11,034 bases of DNA, taken from positions 1 through 11,034 of the forward strand of contig JAACDY010000200.1 of assembly GCA_009936675.1 (NCBI GenBank), read 5' to 3'. A model generated the notes under the pieces. That model saw nothing but the letters and a program-made list of their open reading frames with translations, was not told the origin of the DNA and searched no databases. A program made the position numbers and the translations under genes. Shown in pieces: positions 1 to 7,100 of the stretch (position 1 is the stretch's first letter; every line of letters begins with the position of its first letter). The stretch comes from Bacteroidota bacterium (GTDB lineage: Bacteria; Bacteroidota; Bacteroidia; Flavobacteriales; Flavobacteriaceae).

Positions 1-3000
1 ACATCAGTCGATTGGAATGTGCCACAATCCATTAATATTACTCCAAAAACAGATGGCCTATTGGACGGAGACCAAATGATTTATCCCCTTGTTTCGGTTA
101 ATGTCGCACTCACCCAAAATTGCTATACCAACGCCGAAACCAAGATAGTGACTCTGACGGTTTTGGATGTCAATGTGCCCGGATTTGAAATCATCGTTTT
201 AGACAATATTTCCGACGAAGACGGGGATGAAGCTTCCTTTAGCGTAAAGCTTTTGTCTAAGCCGTCTGGTTCGGTCACACTCGAATTGAACTCTAGTGAT
301 CTTACCGAAGGTCAGTTGACAATAACCCATGTTCAGTTCAGTCCCACCAATTGGGATACACCCCAAACCATTATCGTCACTGGCTTGTCCGATCCTATCC
401 CCATTAAGGATGGCAATATTGCCTATCAGATCATTACCGGGAATGTGAGTTCAACCGATGCCGATTACAATGCCCTGGATGGCACGACAGTGGATAATGT
501 AGATTTGATTAATCAAGATAATTCAGCACCCGGAATTGAAATGAATGTGGTGGGTGGATCGGCCGTAACCGATGAAAATGGAGCCTCATTTGTTGTTCAG
601 TTCAACCTATTGTCCCAACCCTCAGTTGGATCAGATGTAAGCTTTGGTTTGGCAATTTCAGGAGATGCCGCAGAGGTCTCTCTATCGACAACCACCATGA
701 CCATTGCCAATGCTGACTGGAACAAACCCTTTAACAATCAAATCACCATAACTGGACTTGATGATGGGATTATTGATGGGAATATCTTTTTGGTTTTGGA
801 AACTTTAGATCCCACATCAACCGATGGGGTGTATGATGCCTTGAGAGAGTTTGATGTAGCAGACTTGATCTTTAGGAATTTGGATAACGATATGCCAGGA
901 TTCAGCCTTGGAGCCATTTCAAACAATCTAAGTGAAAATGAAAATATAGGCAGTTTTACGGTTGTTCTGGACATTGAACCCAATAGCGATGTCTTTTTGA
1001 ATGTTGCTTCCAATGATACCGGTGAGGTGGCGATAGATAGTAGCTCTCAGCAATTACAGTTTACCCCTTTGAATTGGAATATACCTCAGACAGTGTTGGT
1101 AACAGGTGTGGATGATACCATCATTGATGGAGACCAGTTTGCTCAAATCACGGTTTCGATTGACAACAGCTCTGACCCCAATTTTCTGGGGGAGCCCTCT
1201 CAACAGCTCGACGTTATTAATGTCGACAATGATTTAATCCAAATTATTATTGATCCCATAGACCAACTCAGTGGAGAAGATGGGTCATCGGGAAGCTTCT
1301 CGGTGCGCCTCAGTGCCACCCCTTCGGCACCGGTTCAAATCAGTTGGGCAAGTTCCAACATCAACGAAGGAACCCTATCCAGTTCCACCATCACAATTTC
1401 TCCCACCCTTTGGGATCAACCACAAGTGATCACGGTCAATGGGGTTGACGACCTAATTCCCATCAATGACGGAGCCGTTAATTACAACATTTTTGTCAGT
1501 AACATCACAACCATAGACCCTCATTTTGGGAGCATCATTCCTGGCAGTATAGCTCCCTTGGCAATGATCAATCAGGACAATGATTTTGCCGGCATTACGC
1601 TTTATTTATTGGAAGATGATGATCAAACCGATGAAAATGGAGATCAACTTAAGATCGCTTTTTCCCTTAACACCAAACCTTTGGATGACGAAAACGTCAC
1701 CCTTCCAGTTGTTTTGCAGGGCAATATCGACGAAATGGCTTTGGAGCAGACTGAGATTACCATAGAAAATGAACATTGGGACGATCCAGCTTCAAATGTG
1801 CTGACCCTTTCCGGTTTGGACGATTTTTTGTTGGACGGAAGTCAGAATGTAAGTTTTGTTACTGGAAATCCTCAGTCAGTTGACACAGCCTATGACCAAC
1901 TGGATGCTGCCTCGGTTGCTGATTTGATTTTGGTCAATTTAGACAATGATTTTCCCGGAATTCTTCTCAGTGGAGGAATAAGAGCCCTTGCTCCTGCAGA
2001 ATCCCAAACCGTTACTACCTCCTATCAACTCCTATCTCCTTTGAGTGAAACAACCACTTCAACCGCCCTTTTCATCCAGTTGAATGCCCAACCCAATGCC
2101 GAAGTCATTCTTGGCTTTATTGTTCCCGACCCTACGGAGGTAGGACTCGATAAAACCTTTTTGACCTTTACCCCAGAGAACTGGGATCAGCCACAAACCC
2201 TAACCATAGTGGGAGTTGACGATTACCTTTTAGATGGTGATATTACCACCAAAGTGATAATTAGCGTTGATCCTTCAACTCCCGATCAAGATTATTTAAC
2301 CGCGGATTATATTACCCTTGATCTTATCAATCAAGACAATGATGTCGATCTTGACAATGACGGCCTTCCTGAGAGGTTTGACAACTGCCCCGTCGATTAT
2401 AATCCTGGGCAGGAAGATTTTGACGGGGATGGTATTGGTGATTCTTGTGATTCTGATATTGATGGAGACGGTGTGACCAATAATCAAGAGACCATAGATC
2501 AAACCGATCCTTATGACAATTGTGATTTTCTGGATGTCAGTATCAGTTTGATCATTACTACTGCTCGGGATTGCGATCTCGATGGTGTAAGAGATGCTAT
2601 TGATCTGGATGATGACAACGATGGGATATTGGACACGGATGAAACCCAACAAGATTTTGACAAAAATGGAAAAGGTAATAGCAGAGATTTGGACAGCGAT
2701 GGTGATGGATGTTATGACACTGTCGAAGCTGGATTTGAAGACCCAGATCAAGACGGAATTTTGGGAAGTAGTCCTGTTGAGGTCGATGCTTTGGGAAGAG
2801 TCACGTCGGCGATAGGCTATACTACCGCAGCAGATATTGACAATTCTGGCCAATCTGACTATTTGGAATTACCGCTCAGCCCAACCATTACCCTACAAAC
2901 CCCTTTGACATTGGGGATCATACCCAATCAAGAGATGACTTTGAGTATTGAAATGGACAACAGCGAAATGTTTGATATTCAATGGCAGATTTTACAACCC

Positions 3001-3468
3001 TCTGCTATGGACTGGCAAGATTTGCAAACTTCTGCTTCCTTCACTGGAGTGCATTCCAAAAATTTGGTTTTACTCAACCCACAAGAATCATGGGTCGATT
3101 CCAAGATCAGAGCTGCCATACGCTCAAAAAATTACCGCTGCGATCCGTCAAATTTCACCCAAGAAACCCTTCTCATTTATCAATCCCTCTCCATACCGAA
3201 TGCCTTTTCTCCTGACAATGATGGGCAAAACGAAAATTGGATCATCGAGGGATTGGGACAATTTCCCAACCACGAACTGACCATATATTCTCGTTGGGAA
3301 ACCCTGGTTCTTAGAGAGGCACCCTATAAAAATGATTGGAACGGAGAATTGAGGGCTTCTTATTCTAACTCAAATGAACAAAATTTACCAGAGGGGACTT
3401 ATTTTTACATTTTAGAACTGGGAAATGGCCAGCCCCCTCTAAAAGGTTTTATATATTTGAAAAGATAA
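1..3468 (+). CDS. Giant secreted repeat protein with type IX secretion (type B) sorting domain, 5' end cut by window
   Basis: The frame is open from base 1, so the true start lies upstream; the GTG at 19 falls inside a repeat and is not a credible start. The visible 1155 residues comprise, in order: about six and a half beta-sandwich repeats of 112-135 aa (bases 1-2340), each marked by a W-x-x-P(Q)-x-x-x-x-x-x-G-x-D-D-x-x-x-D-G landmark and usually ending in DND; an Asp-rich thrombospondin type 3-like region (2341-2871); a region with little recognisable sequence, possibly Ig-like (2878-3183); and a gliding-motility-associated C-terminal domain beginning SIPNAFSPDNDGQNE. Known of the family: this last domain sends proteins through the type IX system to the surface or medium, and the Asp-rich repeats bind calcium. 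The repeats resemble Calx-beta-like modules of large adhesins. Inferred role: a calcium-stabilised surface adhesin or stalk protein. No catalytic domain is visible in the part present. Confidence 0.9.
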   Translation, partial: TSVDWNVPQSINITPKTDGLLDGDQMIYPLVSVNVALTQNCYTNAETKIVTLTVLDVNVPGFEIIVLDNISDEDGDEASFSVKLLSKPSGSVTLELNSSDLTEGQLTITHVQFSPTNWDTPQTIIVTGLSDPIPIKDGNIAYQIITGNVSSTDADYNALDGTTVDNVDLINQDNSAPGIEMNVVGGSAVTDENGASFVVQFNLLSQPSVGSDVSFGLAISGDAAEVSLSTTTMTIANADWNKPFNNQITITGLDDGIIDGNIFLVLETLDPTSTDGVYDALREFDVADLIFRNLDNDMPGFSLGAISNNLSENENIGSFTVVLDIEPNSDVFLNVASNDTGEVAIDSSSQQLQFTPLNWNIPQTVLVTGVDDTIIDGDQFAQITVSIDNSSDPNFLGEPSQQLDVINVDNDLIQIIIDPIDQLSGEDGSSGSFSVRLSATPSAPVQISWASSNINEGTLSSSTITISPTLWDQPQVITVNGVDDLIPINDGAVNYNIFVSNITTIDPHFGSIIPGSIAPLAMINQDNDFAGITLYLLEDDDQTDENGDQLKIAFSLNTKPLDDENVTLPVVLQGNIDEMALEQTEITIENEHWDDPASNVLTLSGLDDFLLDGSQNVSFVTGNPQSVDTAYDQLDAASVADLILVNLDNDFPGILLSGGIRALAPAESQTVTTSYQLLSPLSETTTSTALFIQLNAQPNAEVILGFIVPDPTEVGLDKTFLTFTPENWDQPQTLTIVGVDDYLLDGDITTKVIISVDPSTPDQDYLTADYITLDLINQDNDVDLDNDGLPERFDNCPVDYNPGQEDFDGDGIGDSCDSDIDGDGVTNNQETIDQTDPYDNCDFLDVSISLIITTARDCDLDGVRDAIDLDDDNDGILDTDETQQDFDKNGKGNSRDLDSDGDGCYDTVEAGFEDPDQDGILGSSPVEVDALGRVTSAIGYTTAADIDNSGQSDYLELPLSPTITLQTPLTLGIIPNQEMTLSIEMDNSEMFDIQWQILQPSAMDWQDLQTSASFTGVHSKNLVLLNPQESWVDSKIRAAIRSKNYRCDPSNFTQETLLIYQSLSIPNAFSPDNDGQNENWIIEGLGQFPNHELTIYSRWETLVLREAPYKNDWNGELRASYSNSNEQNLPEGTYFYILELGNGQPPLKGFIYLKR
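13..2340 (+). repeat. Tandem beta-sandwich repeats with ABC-ABC-A higher-order order
   Basis: Conserved tryptophan codons at 13, 352, 718, 1075, 1411, 1777 and 2182 mark seven repeat starts spaced 339, 366, 357, 336, 366 and 405 bases. The repeats fall into three classes. A (13, 1075, 2182): ...LLDGD or IIDGD after the landmark; A1 and A2 are followed by an S-x-EDG/DEDG segment and SFSV. B (352, 1411): both carry DPIPIKDG or DLIPINDG, end in INQDN and are followed by TDENG. C (718, 1777): both lack the PQ dipeptide, carry a two-residue insertion before the strand, and end in ADLI-x-x-NLDND. The spacing after each B landmark is identical (366). The DNA copies have diverged, so this is an old duplication rather than a recent slippage event. 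Confidence 0.8.
2341..2871 (+). repeat. Thrombospondin type 3-like Asp-rich calcium-binding repeats
   Basis: Within the giant secreted protein, this stretch encodes repeated D-x-D-x-D-G loops: DLDNDGLPERFDNCP, DFDGDGIGDSCDSD, DIDGDGVTNNQE, DCDLDGVRDAIDLDDD, DSDGDGCYD and DPDQDGILG. Cysteines sit beside the loops (DNC, DSC, DNC, RDC, DGC), as in thrombospondin type 3 repeats. Such loops normally wrap around calcium ions and form a rigid stalk, here joining the repeat array to the C-terminal sorting region. Confidence 0.85.
3184..3465 (+). other. Type IX secretion type B sorting domain (gliding-motility-associated C-terminal domain)
   Basis: The last ~95 residues of the giant protein show the family pattern: IPNAFSPDNDGQNENW at the front, then a strand ELTIYSRW (normally I-x-N-R-W-G), a DWNGE turn, EGTYFYILEL, and a terminal KGFIYLKR. 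This matches the TIGR04131-type C-terminal domain, which is recognised by the type IX secretion machinery. The usual 'NRWG' is SRWE here, a mild divergence. Confidence 0.9.
3452..3459 (+). promoter_or_regulatory. Candidate Bacteroidota -7 box before the VanZ-like/epimerase/DgcN unit
   Basis: The octamer TATATTTG matches the Bacteroidota housekeeping -7 consensus TAnnTTTG exactly. It lies in the last codons of the giant secreted protein gene and ends 30 bases before the ATG of the VanZ-like gene, which would give a short leader. I see no TTG at the expected -33 position, so this is a half-match only; the unit could instead be read through from the upstream gene. Confidence 0.3.
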
Positions 3469-3489
3469 GCTCACACTACTGTCATTTTA

Positions 3490-3870
3490 ATGAAAAATTA
3501 TTTTTGGTTTGTTTGTTCGCTCGTTTGGGCGGGATTAATTCTTTACCTAAGCTTTTTCACTCCCATCAGTGAAGGTGAGGAACCTTGGCTTGAAAACCAA
3601 GACAAGCTTGGACATTTTATTTTTTACGCAGTTTTGAGCATGTTTCTGATCAAGACCTTTTCTAAAGAAATTTCAATCCAATACCCCATGAATAGCGGGG
3701 CTTTGATCAGCCTTATTTTTGGAGTGCTTATTGAGTTGGGTCAACATTTTTTTACTAACGACCGTTATGGAGATTTTATGGATGTATTGGCCAATGGATC
3801 GGGGATACTCTTGGTGGTCATATTGATCAGAATCTTTCCAAAATATTTTCGCCACAAATCAATACTTTAA
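3490..3870 (+). CDS. VanZ-like family integral membrane protein
   Basis: The 126-aa product has four predicted membrane segments, at about residues 4-22, 41-57, 68-86 and 99-117. The VanZ-like signature is visible: DKLGHF (38-43) opening the second segment, then IELGQ (81-85) and R-x-x-D-x-x-D-x-x-A-N (92-102) leading into the fourth. VanZ itself confers low-level teicoplanin resistance by an unclear route; the short Bacteroidota members have no settled function. The ATG follows the previous stop by 21 bases, and the stop is 3 bases before the epimerase ATG, so it is probably cotranscribed with the two enzymes downstream. A link to the cell envelope would suit a peptidoglycan-recycling neighbourhood, but that is inference. 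No strong ribosome binding site is seen. Confidence 0.88.
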   Translation: MKNYFWFVCSLVWAGLILYLSFFTPISEGEEPWLENQDKLGHFIFYAVLSMFLIKTFSKEISIQYPMNSGALISLIFGVLIELGQHFFTNDRYGDFMDVLANGSGILLVVILIRIFPKYFRHKSIL

Positions 3871-3873
3871 AAA

Positions 3874-4923
3874 ATGGAGACAAAATTTCATAAGGTCTTA
3901 CTCAAAAAAAGATTTCCCTTGGCCATCAGCAGGGGAGTTAGGGGAGATTCCCATAATTTGTTTTTATCCTACGAAAAAGATGGAGTGGTAGGTTGGGGCG
4001 AAGCCGCTCCCGGTAAAAATGAAAAGGCCGAAACGGTTGAGCAAATGCAAGATCAACTGACACCCTTTCTTGAAGAGGGAATTGAATCTGTCCCCACAGA
4101 ATCGCTTAATGATAGGGCCAAACATATGGGAGTTGCTCCTTGTGCCTACGCAGCTTTGGACATTGCCCTTTGGGACTGGAAAGCCAAAAAAGCCCAATTG
4201 CCCTTACATCAACTGCTTCAACTGCCACGACCCACAGTTCCCACTTCTCTCACCCTTGGGATCATCCCTCCCGATCAGGTCAAAGAAAGAATTCGTCTTA
4301 TGCTCCAAAACACTACAGCAAAAGCCCTTAAAATAAAACTTGGTTCTCCACACGGAATTGAGGCGGATCAACAAATGTTTGCTCAAGTAATTGAAAGTAC
4401 TCAAGAATCCCAACTCAAAATTAGGGTAGATGCCAACGGAGGCTGGTCCACCCAAGATGCCATTTATATGATGAAATGGTTGGCCGATAGGGGAGTTGAA
4501 TACATCGAACAACCCCTAGAGGAAGGGCAGGAGTCTGAGCTTCAATATCTTTATCCCAATCGCCCATTACCCATATACATTGATGAATCGTGCAGATATG
4601 CCGATGATGTTGGTAAATGGGCCGAACACATTGATGGGGTAAACATGAAATTGATGAAATGTGGAGGAATCACCGAAGCCCTTCGTATCATTCAAAATGC
4701 TAAAAAATACGACCTTAAAACCATGATCGGCTGCATGAGCGAATCCTCGGTTTCCATAGCCGCTGCAGCTGCCCTTTCCGGGGGGATCGACCATATAGAT
4801 TTGGATTCTCATTACAACCTAGCTCCCGATCCCGCCACCGGAGCCCAAATGGTTGACGGGCTAACGCTTCCCGATTTTATCCCGGGTCATGGTGCAATTT
4901 TAAAACCCCAATACCATGCTTAA
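3874..4923 (+). CDS. Enolase-superfamily dipeptide epimerase (L-Ala-D/L-Glu epimerase or N-acetyl-Glu racemase DgcA type)
   Basis: The 349-aa protein has the two-domain muconate-lactonizing/enolase layout: an N-terminal capping domain (about 1-120) and a TIM barrel. Expected active-site residues are all visible: the K153-I-K155 base pair, metal ligands D186 (RVDANGGW), E212 (YIEQPL) and D237 (YIDES), and the opposite-face base K259 (NMKLMKCGG). D237 to K259 spans 22 residues, as I recall for the E. coli L-Ala-D/L-Glu epimerase. A D309-L-D311 motif near the C-terminus matches the Asp-x-Asp that, in dipeptide epimerases, holds the free amino group of the substrate. Known roles are interconverting L-Ala-D-Glu and L-Ala-L-Glu from murein, or, in the DgcA/DgcN pathway, racemising N-acetyl-D-glutamate. 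The DLD motif favours a dipeptide, the DUF1611 neighbour favours DgcA. Its stop overlaps the next gene by 8 bases, so the two are likely translationally coupled. Confidence 0.88.
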   Translation: METKFHKVLLKKRFPLAISRGVRGDSHNLFLSYEKDGVVGWGEAAPGKNEKAETVEQMQDQLTPFLEEGIESVPTESLNDRAKHMGVAPCAYAALDIALWDWKAKKAQLPLHQLLQLPRPTVPTSLTLGIIPPDQVKERIRLMLQNTTAKALKIKLGSPHGIEADQQMFAQVIESTQESQLKIRVDANGGWSTQDAIYMMKWLADRGVEYIEQPLEEGQESELQYLYPNRPLPIYIDESCRYADDVGKWAEHIDGVNMKLMKCGGITEALRIIQNAKKYDLKTMIGCMSESSVSIAAAAALSGGIDHIDLDSHYNLAPDPATGAQMVDGLTLPDFIPGHGAILKPQYHA

Positions 4924-5947
4924 ACCTCAACAAAAAATTGCCCTGTACATGGAGGGCTTTATGCACAGCGATTATGGCAAAATGGGATTGGGAGTAGTGC
5001 GCTATCTTCAAAACCCTATCGTTGGCATCATCGACTCCCAAAATACAGGGAGTAATATCAACCAAGAACATCCCATTGACAGAGATATCCCCATCTTTGA
5101 AAAACTAGATCAAGTCATTGACCGAGGTGCCGAGGTACTTTTGTTGGGAATTGCCCCTTCCGGGGGAAAAATTCCCAACTCTTGGCTACCCTTGATTGAA
5201 GAAGCTTTGACGAGGGGACTAAGCATCATCAATGGGCTACACGACCCCCTCGCCCATCGATTTGCAAAGCACATCCACGATTCCAAACAATGGATTTGGG
5301 ATGTAAGGGTTCCACAATTTATCCCCGAAATCGCATCTACCCGCGCCGCACAATTGACCAACAAACGCCTGTTGATGATTGGTACAGACATGGCCTGTGG
5401 TAAGATGACCGCAGGTTTGGAAGTTTACCGTTGGGCCAAAGAAAATCAAATCGACACTGGGTTTGTCGCGACTGGACAAATTGGAATTACGTTGATGGGA
5501 AGCGGAATTCCTCTCGATGCCCTCAAGGTAGATCACGCCTGTGGGGCAGTTGAACAAATGGTTTTAAACCAAAAAAATCATGATTTGGTTGTGATCGAGG
5601 GACAAGGATCTCTGTTGCATCCTGGCAGTACGGCCACCCTTCCTTTGATGCGGGGCAGTTGCCCCACCCATATGATTTTGTGCCATCGGGCCGATAAGAC
5701 CACGCTTAGACATCCAGAGTCCATTAAAATCCCTCCGCTTGCTGATTTTATTGCCCTTAATGAAACATTAGCTTCTGCATCTGGCACCTATGGCAAACCC
5801 AAGGTGATGGGAATTGCCCTCAACACGGTGAATTTGTCAGAAAAAGAAGCCCAAGAGTGCATCGCCCATTTGGAAAGTGAGTTGAAAATCCCCGTTACTG
5901 ATGTCATTCGTTTTGGGGTTGAAAAAATTGTTAAGGCTTGGGTGTAA
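4916..5947 (+). CDS. dgcN: DUF1611 / DgcN family protein, probable D-glutamate N-acetyltransferase
   Basis: The 343-aa protein shows the two-part DUF1611 architecture. The N-terminal Rossmann-like domain (about 1-120) carries GIAPSGGKIP and a G-L-H-D segment. The C-terminal domain carries GTDMACGKMT (156-165), shaped like the GTD-x-x-x-GK-x-T phosphate loop of dethiobiotin synthetase, plus E228-GQGSL with H235-PGS and CHRADKTTLRH. In a marine Pseudoalteromonas, DgcN acetylates D-glutamate and DgcA racemises the product, which is then hydrolysed to L-glutamate. The ATG at 4916 overlaps the epimerase stop (ATGCTTAA), and no closer start would keep the first strand, so this start is preferred. 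The pairing supports a D-Glu salvage role, but activity in Bacteroidota homologues is inferred. Its stop is 1 base from the stop of the convergent YkuK-type gene. Confidence 0.82.
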   Translation: MLKPQQKIALYMEGFMHSDYGKMGLGVVRYLQNPIVGIIDSQNTGSNINQEHPIDRDIPIFEKLDQVIDRGAEVLLLGIAPSGGKIPNSWLPLIEEALTRGLSIINGLHDPLAHRFAKHIHDSKQWIWDVRVPQFIPEIASTRAAQLTNKRLLMIGTDMACGKMTAGLEVYRWAKENQIDTGFVATGQIGITLMGSGIPLDALKVDHACGAVEQMVLNQKNHDLVVIEGQGSLLHPGSTATLPLMRGSCPTHMILCHRADKTTLRHPESIKIPPLADFIALNETLASASGTYGKPKVMGIALNTVNLSEKEAQECIAHLESELKIPVTDVIRFGVEKIVKAWV

Positions 5948-5948
5948 A

Positions 5949-6398
5949 CTATTTGCAGTGATAATCCGCTGCTCGGGTCGCAATCTGGTTGTCAGGTTTT
6001 ACATTTACTTTATAGCCCAATGAATTGGCCCAACCTTTGGTGGCAGAGATTAATTTGTTGGATTTAAAATTCTCGTCGCTGTTGTAGTCCATATCAATTT
6101 CAACCTTTACACTCACCTGATGGGTCAGCCATTCGGCCACATCAATGCTCATTTCTGCCTCTTGCCACAATCGGGTCCACATGTCTGTAATCAAAACCTC
6201 CTGTTTTTTACTCAGGATGTAATGTACCCCCCTACTGCCAAAACGGTAGGCGATTACGGTTGCATATTTTGTTGATTTACCCACATTTTGTGAGTCAGAC
6301 CCGATGTGGATTTGAACGTTGGGATGGTCTTTTAGAATGTTTATTGTATGCTGAATGGGATCTATTCGTTGGCCGTGAATGTCTTTGAATATCCTCAT
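5949..6398 (-). CDS. YkuK family RNase H-like fold protein (DUF458)
   Basis: The 149-aa product resembles Bacillus YkuK/DUF458, a small family with a ribonuclease H-like fold and no established function. Visible landmarks are the first-strand acidic motif IHIGSDSQN (D35), a helix with W-x-E-A-E (E80, E82), the VEIDMDYN strand (D102, D104) and a C-terminal D136/D145 segment ending AADYHCK. These acidic positions are placed as in metal-dependent RNase H-fold nucleases, but whether they form an active site here is inference. No signal peptide or membrane segment is present, so it should be cytoplasmic. It reads opposite to the DgcN gene (1-base gap) and is divergent from the ABA4-like gene across 60 bases, which must hold both promoters; I found no convincing one there for this strand. 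Confidence 0.88.
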   Translation of the reverse strand: MRIFKDIHGQRIDPIQHTINILKDHPNVQIHIGSDSQNVGKSTKYATVIAYRFGSRGVHYILSKKQEVLITDMWTRLWQEAEMSIDVAEWLTHQVSVKVEIDMDYNSDENFKSNKLISATKGWANSLGYKVNVKPDNQIATRAADYHCK

Positions 6399-6458
6399 AA
6401 AGAAAACCCTAAGATAGGGAAGCCATCTAAAAAAATGGTTTTATTTTTGGTTAAGTAT

Positions 6459-6896
6459 ATGCCATACGAAACTATTTTTAACATTTTCAATTCGGGGATT
6501 ATAGTTTTTTGGGTTCTCCTTTTGGTTTTTCCCCAAAGGGGTTTTACACAGAAAATCATTGTCTATCCTTGGATTCCTCTGGTAATTGCCATGGGCTATC
6601 TTTATTTTCTCAGTACGGCTACTGGGACTTTTTCTGCCGATTTTACGAGCCTTGGTGGTTTGACAGAAATGTTTCAAAACGCCAATCCTCGCGGAGTGGC
6701 TGCAGGCTGGTTGCATTATTTGGCCTTTGACTTTTGGGTGGGGTGTTGGATGCTCAAAAACAGTCAGGAAAAAGGGATAAAGCACCTTTGGATGATCTTG
6801 CCCATGCTCTCTACTTTTATGTTGGGGCCAGTTGGAATATTGCTTTATACTTTGGTGCTTTTGATCCAAAAAAAATTATTTATAAAACCCACATGA
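6459..6896 (+). CDS. ABA4-like family (DUF4281) membrane protein
   Basis: Starting at the ATG at 6459 gives 145 aa beginning MPYETIFNIFNSG, the usual start of this family; the same frame is open from 6348, but that extension runs through the divergent YkuK-type gene and is unlikely to be translated. An ATG at 6435 is a second possibility. Four membrane segments are predicted (about 8-25, 35-52, 84-99, 112-136). The hallmark GWLHYLAFDFWVG (83-95), H109, P115 and GPVGILLY (123-130) are all present. The Arabidopsis ABA4 protein is needed to make the carotenoid neoxanthin; bacterial members have unknown roles, possibly linked to carotenoids. No carotenoid gene is visible in this window. The stop overlaps the next small gene as ATGA, so the two are probably translated together. 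Confidence 0.85.
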   Translation: MPYETIFNIFNSGIIVFWVLLLVFPQRGFTQKIIVYPWIPLVIAMGYLYFLSTATGTFSADFTSLGGLTEMFQNANPRGVAAGWLHYLAFDFWVGCWMLKNSQEKGIKHLWMILPMLSTFMLGPVGILLYTLVLLIQKKLFIKPT

Positions 6897-7093
6897 CCAA
6901 TTCATTTTTCTTATTCTCTTTGGCTCTTGGAGTCGCAACGGGTGCATTGGGAGGTTACATTGCTGAAAAAAAGGGAAGAACCCAACGCTTTGGATTCATT
7001 ATTGGTTTTCTTTTTGGGCTTATTGGTGTTTTGGGTTTGATGCTCATGGCCAACAAACCACCAAACGACAAAATTTCTGATGGATCAGAATAA
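6893..7093 (+). CDS. 66-aa two-helix membrane protein, coupled to the ABA4-like gene
   Basis: The ATG at 6893 overlaps the upstream stop (ATGA), which decides this start; the longer open frame from 6734 lies out of frame within the ABA4-like gene and is not expected to be coding. The product has two membrane helices (about 5-23 and 33-53) joined by a basic loop EKKGRTQR and rich in small residues (G-x-x-x-G-like spacing: GVATGALGG, GFLFGLIGVLG), which allows tight helix packing. The C-terminal tail NKPPNDKISDGSE is polar. The helix-KGR-helix pattern occurs in many small bacterial membrane proteins without known function. Cotranslation with the ABA4-like protein suggests they act together. Confidence 0.75.
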   Translation: MTNSFFLFSLALGVATGALGGYIAEKKGRTQRFGFIIGFLFGLIGVLGLMLMANKPPNDKISDGSE

Positions 7094-7100
7094 AAAAGAG

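Noticed and set aside
2296..2853. 185-codon open frame on the minus strand opposite the Asp-rich region
   Set aside because: It is the antisense of GAT/GAC-rich calcium-binding repeats, which read as Ile/Val codons; its extremely Ile-rich product looks like an artefact of that composition.
6442..6449. TATTTTTG, an exact match to the Bacteroidota -7 box
   Set aside because: It ends only 9 bases before the preferred ABA4-like ATG, which would leave almost no leader, and no TTG is found at the -33 position; chance in AT-rich DNA is likely.
6348..6458. N-terminal extension of the ABA4-like gene
   Set aside because: It overlaps the divergent YkuK-type gene and precedes the family's normal first residues; the ATG at 6459 fits better.
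6441..6869. 142-codon minus-strand frame opposite the ABA4-like gene
   Set aside because: Shadow of a gene with clear family hallmarks; the product is rich in His/Lys/Asn without any domain pattern.
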